From contig ONBA01000006.1 of assembly GCA_900315975.1 (NCBI GenBank), positions 1-64,000 on the forward strand: a stretch of DNA of 64,000 nt, written 5' to 3'. This document shows, one piece after another, positions 62,525 to 64,000 of this stretch; the first letter of the stretch is position 1; the number at the start of each line of letters is the position of its first letter. A program made the translations under genes and the position numbers. This DNA is from an uncultured Ruminococcus sp. (lineage in GTDB: Bacteria; Bacillota_A; Clostridia; Oscillospirales; Ruminococcaceae). The notes under the pieces are model-generated. The model was not told where the DNA came from and ran no database searches. It saw nothing but the letters and a program-made list of their open reading frames with translations.

Positions 62525-64000
62525 TTAACCGAAAACTCTGAGGTTATGGTGTTGATTTGTATTTACCTCTTCCTTAGGACGGAAGCCTGCACTCGTTTTG
62601 CAGATGATGCCGTCAAACAGCATGAACATCGACGGCAGGACTGTTATTACGACTACCATTGATATGAGAGCGCCGCGTGAAAGAAGTACGCAGAGGGAAG
62701 ATATCATTCCGATTTGTGAATATACCGCAACTCCGACTGTTGCAGCGAAGAAGCCGAGTGCCGATGTGATAACTGACTTGATAGAAGTTGCAAGCGCGAT
62801 ATTCACCGATTCTTTTTTGTCCTTGCCGCTTGCTCTTTCTGAGCGGTATCTTGTTGTCATGAGGATAGCGTAATCGACGGTAGCGCCGAGCTGAATAGTA
62901 CCGATTACCACGGAAGCGATGAACGGAAGCTCGGTATTTGTGAAGTAAGCGACTCCGAGGTTTATCATTATCGCAAGTTCGATAACAGCTACAAGTATCA
63001 CAGGAAGTGATATCGACTTGAAGGTGAGTGCGATTATGAGGAATATAGCCGCTATTGAGAGTATGCTGACAACTTTGAAGTCACGGTTGGTGATTTCGAT
63101 GAGGTCTTTTGTTGCGGGAGCTTCGCCGATAAGCATACCTTCGGGGTCGTATTTTGAAACGATGTTATTGAGCTTCGAGATCTGTTCGTTTACGTCGTCG
63201 GAAGCAACTTCGTATTCTGAGCCGATAAGTATGAGCTGTTTATTATCACTTTTGAGCTTGCTCTTTACTTTGTCGGGGACTATCTCGTCCGGTATTGCCG
63301 GACCTACGAGGCTGTTATAGCCGAGTGTGAACTGTACACCGTCTACAGCTTCCATTTCATCGAGCATATTAGCCGCTGTTTTAGCGTCCATATCCGAGTC
63401 AACGAGGAGAATGTGGGTACTGTTCATGTTGTACTCTTCCGAGAGCTTTGTATTTGCGATAACGCTTTCGAGGTCTTTCGGGAGCGTGCTGTCGAGTTTG
63501 TAGTATACACCGTAGTGATTATATCCGAAAACAGCGGGGATAATAATCACAGCCGCAAGTGTGAGGAAAACTCCTGCATGGTTTACTATGAAGGAAGAAG
63601 TCCTTGAAAAAGCGGGGAGAAAATCGCGGTGAGAAGTTTTTTCGATAGCCTTGTCGAATATGAGTATCATCGCCGGAAGAATCGTTACGCAGGCGATAAC
63701 ACCGCATACAACTCCCTTTGCCATTACTATGCCGAGGTCGAGTCCGAGAGTGAAGCTCATGAAGCACATTGCAAGGAAGCCGGCAACCGTTGTGAATGAA
63801 CTGCTGACAACCGATGTAACGGTAGTTGCTATTGCATGAGCCATAGCTTCGGTTTTGCTGTCAGGGAAGTAGTTTTGCTGTTCCTTGTAGCTGTGCCACA
63901 GGAATATGGAGTAGTCCATAGTGACACCGAGCTGTAGAACAAGTGCAAGTGCCTGAGTGAGGAATGAGATTTCGCCCATAGCGAAATTAGTACCGAGGTT
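62525..64000 (-). CDS. RND/MMPL-superfamily permease (5' end outside window)
   Basis: At least 491 aa; the frame is open through base 64000, so the start and most of the N-terminal half lie outside. It has the paired repeat of MMPL proteins, each with five to six helices and a conserved Asp-Tyr (TMDYSIFLWHSYKEQ; TVDYAILMTTRYRSE). Between them is an outside loop of about 150 residues with a beta-rich patch. Family members export lipids, peptides or drugs. Its stop is 22 bp from the heptad-repeat gene's start. Confidence 0.88.
   Translation of the reverse strand, partial: NLGTNFAMGEISFLTQALALVLQLGVTMDYSIFLWHSYKEQQNYFPDSKTEAMAHAIATTVTSVVSSSFTTVAGFLAMCFMSFTLGLDLGIVMAKGVVCGVIACVTILPAMILIFDKAIEKTSHRDFLPAFSRTSSFIVNHAGVFLTLAAVIIIPAVFGYNHYGVYYKLDSTLPKDLESVIANTKLSEEYNMNSTHILLVDSDMDAKTAANMLDEMEAVDGVQFTLGYNSLVGPAIPDEIVPDKVKSKLKSDNKQLILIGSEYEVASDDVNEQISKLNNIVSKYDPEGMLIGEAPATKDLIEITNRDFKVVSILSIAAIFLIIALTFKSISLPVILVAVIELAIMINLGVAYFTNTELPFIASVVIGTIQLGATVDYAILMTTRYRSERASGKDKKESVNIALATSIKSVITSALGFFAATVGVAVYSQIGMISSLCVLLSRGALISMVVVITVLPSMFMLFDGIICKTSAGFRPKEEVNTNQHHNLRVFG

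Noticed and set aside
1..64000. tRNA or rRNA genes
   Set aside because: No cloverleaf ending in CCA-type structure or rRNA stretch was noticed in the intergenic regions; most gaps are too short.

Overview
The window comes from a Gram-positive, anaerobic plant-fibre degrader of the Ruminococcus type (Oscillospiraceae, Bacillota). The reasons are: dockerin modules on two secreted proteins, a probable lipid-anchored cohesin, a GH94 cellobiose phosphorylase, a GH26 mannanase-like lipoprotein, a GH95 fucosidase-like enzyme, a Spo0A regulator, an ECF vitamin transporter, a ClpE-type ATPase, strong Shine-Dalgarno sites and TTGACA-17-TATAAT promoters. No rRNA, tRNA, CRISPR array, transposase or phage gene was seen. 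The DNA is almost fully coding, with 50 genes annotated; two are cut by the window ends.

Layout. 0-2.2 kb: end of an SH3b/dockerin protein, then an ECF sigma factor with an overlapping membrane anti-sigma-like gene. 2.2-8 kb: AEC transporter, aspartate kinase, phosphatidylserine synthase and polyphosphate kinase. 8.1-13.6 kb: GH95, GH26 and HAD-like operon. 13.8-15.1 kb: spo0A and a flavin reductase-like gene. 15.1-15.9 kb: a DinB-like gene enclosed by 41-42 bp inverted repeats, which looks like a small mobile cassette. 15.9-23.1 kb: Na/Pi cotransporter, psd, and a dehydratase/activase pair. 23.4-29.9 kb: recG, a 74-aa protein, a cysteine-cluster protein, a GT2 glycosyltransferase, a lipoprotein and a CPBP protease. 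30-41 kb: cellobiose phosphorylase, purD, a membrane protein, a degenerate Spo0A paralogue, metH, pheA and an LRR/transglutaminase/dockerin protein.

41.3-58.4 kb is one long co-directional cluster of sixteen genes with no strong internal terminator seen: ruvC, ruvA, sseB-like, ruvB, a cysteine peptidase-like gene, a degenerate phosphoglucosamine mutase homologue, an rRNA methyltransferase-like gene, ecfA1-ecfA2-ecfT, yfhO, truA, a DUF5711-like gene, a CvpA-like gene, clpE and the cohesin-like lipoprotein. 58.5-64 kb holds a DUF4190/DUF2752 pair and, on the other strand, an RND/MMPL permease with a very long secreted heptad-repeat protein.

How they fit together. Fibre breakdown is represented outside the cell by dockerin proteins, a possible cohesin anchor and the mannanase lipoprotein, and inside by cellobiose phosphorylase and GH95. 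pssA and psd together make phosphatidylethanolamine. pheA and metH form an amino-acid operon. The most unusual items are the inverted-repeat cassette at 15.1-15.9 kb, a Spo0A paralogue lacking its phosphorylation site but with a Spo0A-box match upstream, a GlmM homologue with all four active-site loops altered, a hairpin between a Shine-Dalgarno and its start codon at 54.45 kb, and a histone-like lysine tail on polyphosphate kinase.

All family calls are from reading the sequence and motifs; no database search was run.
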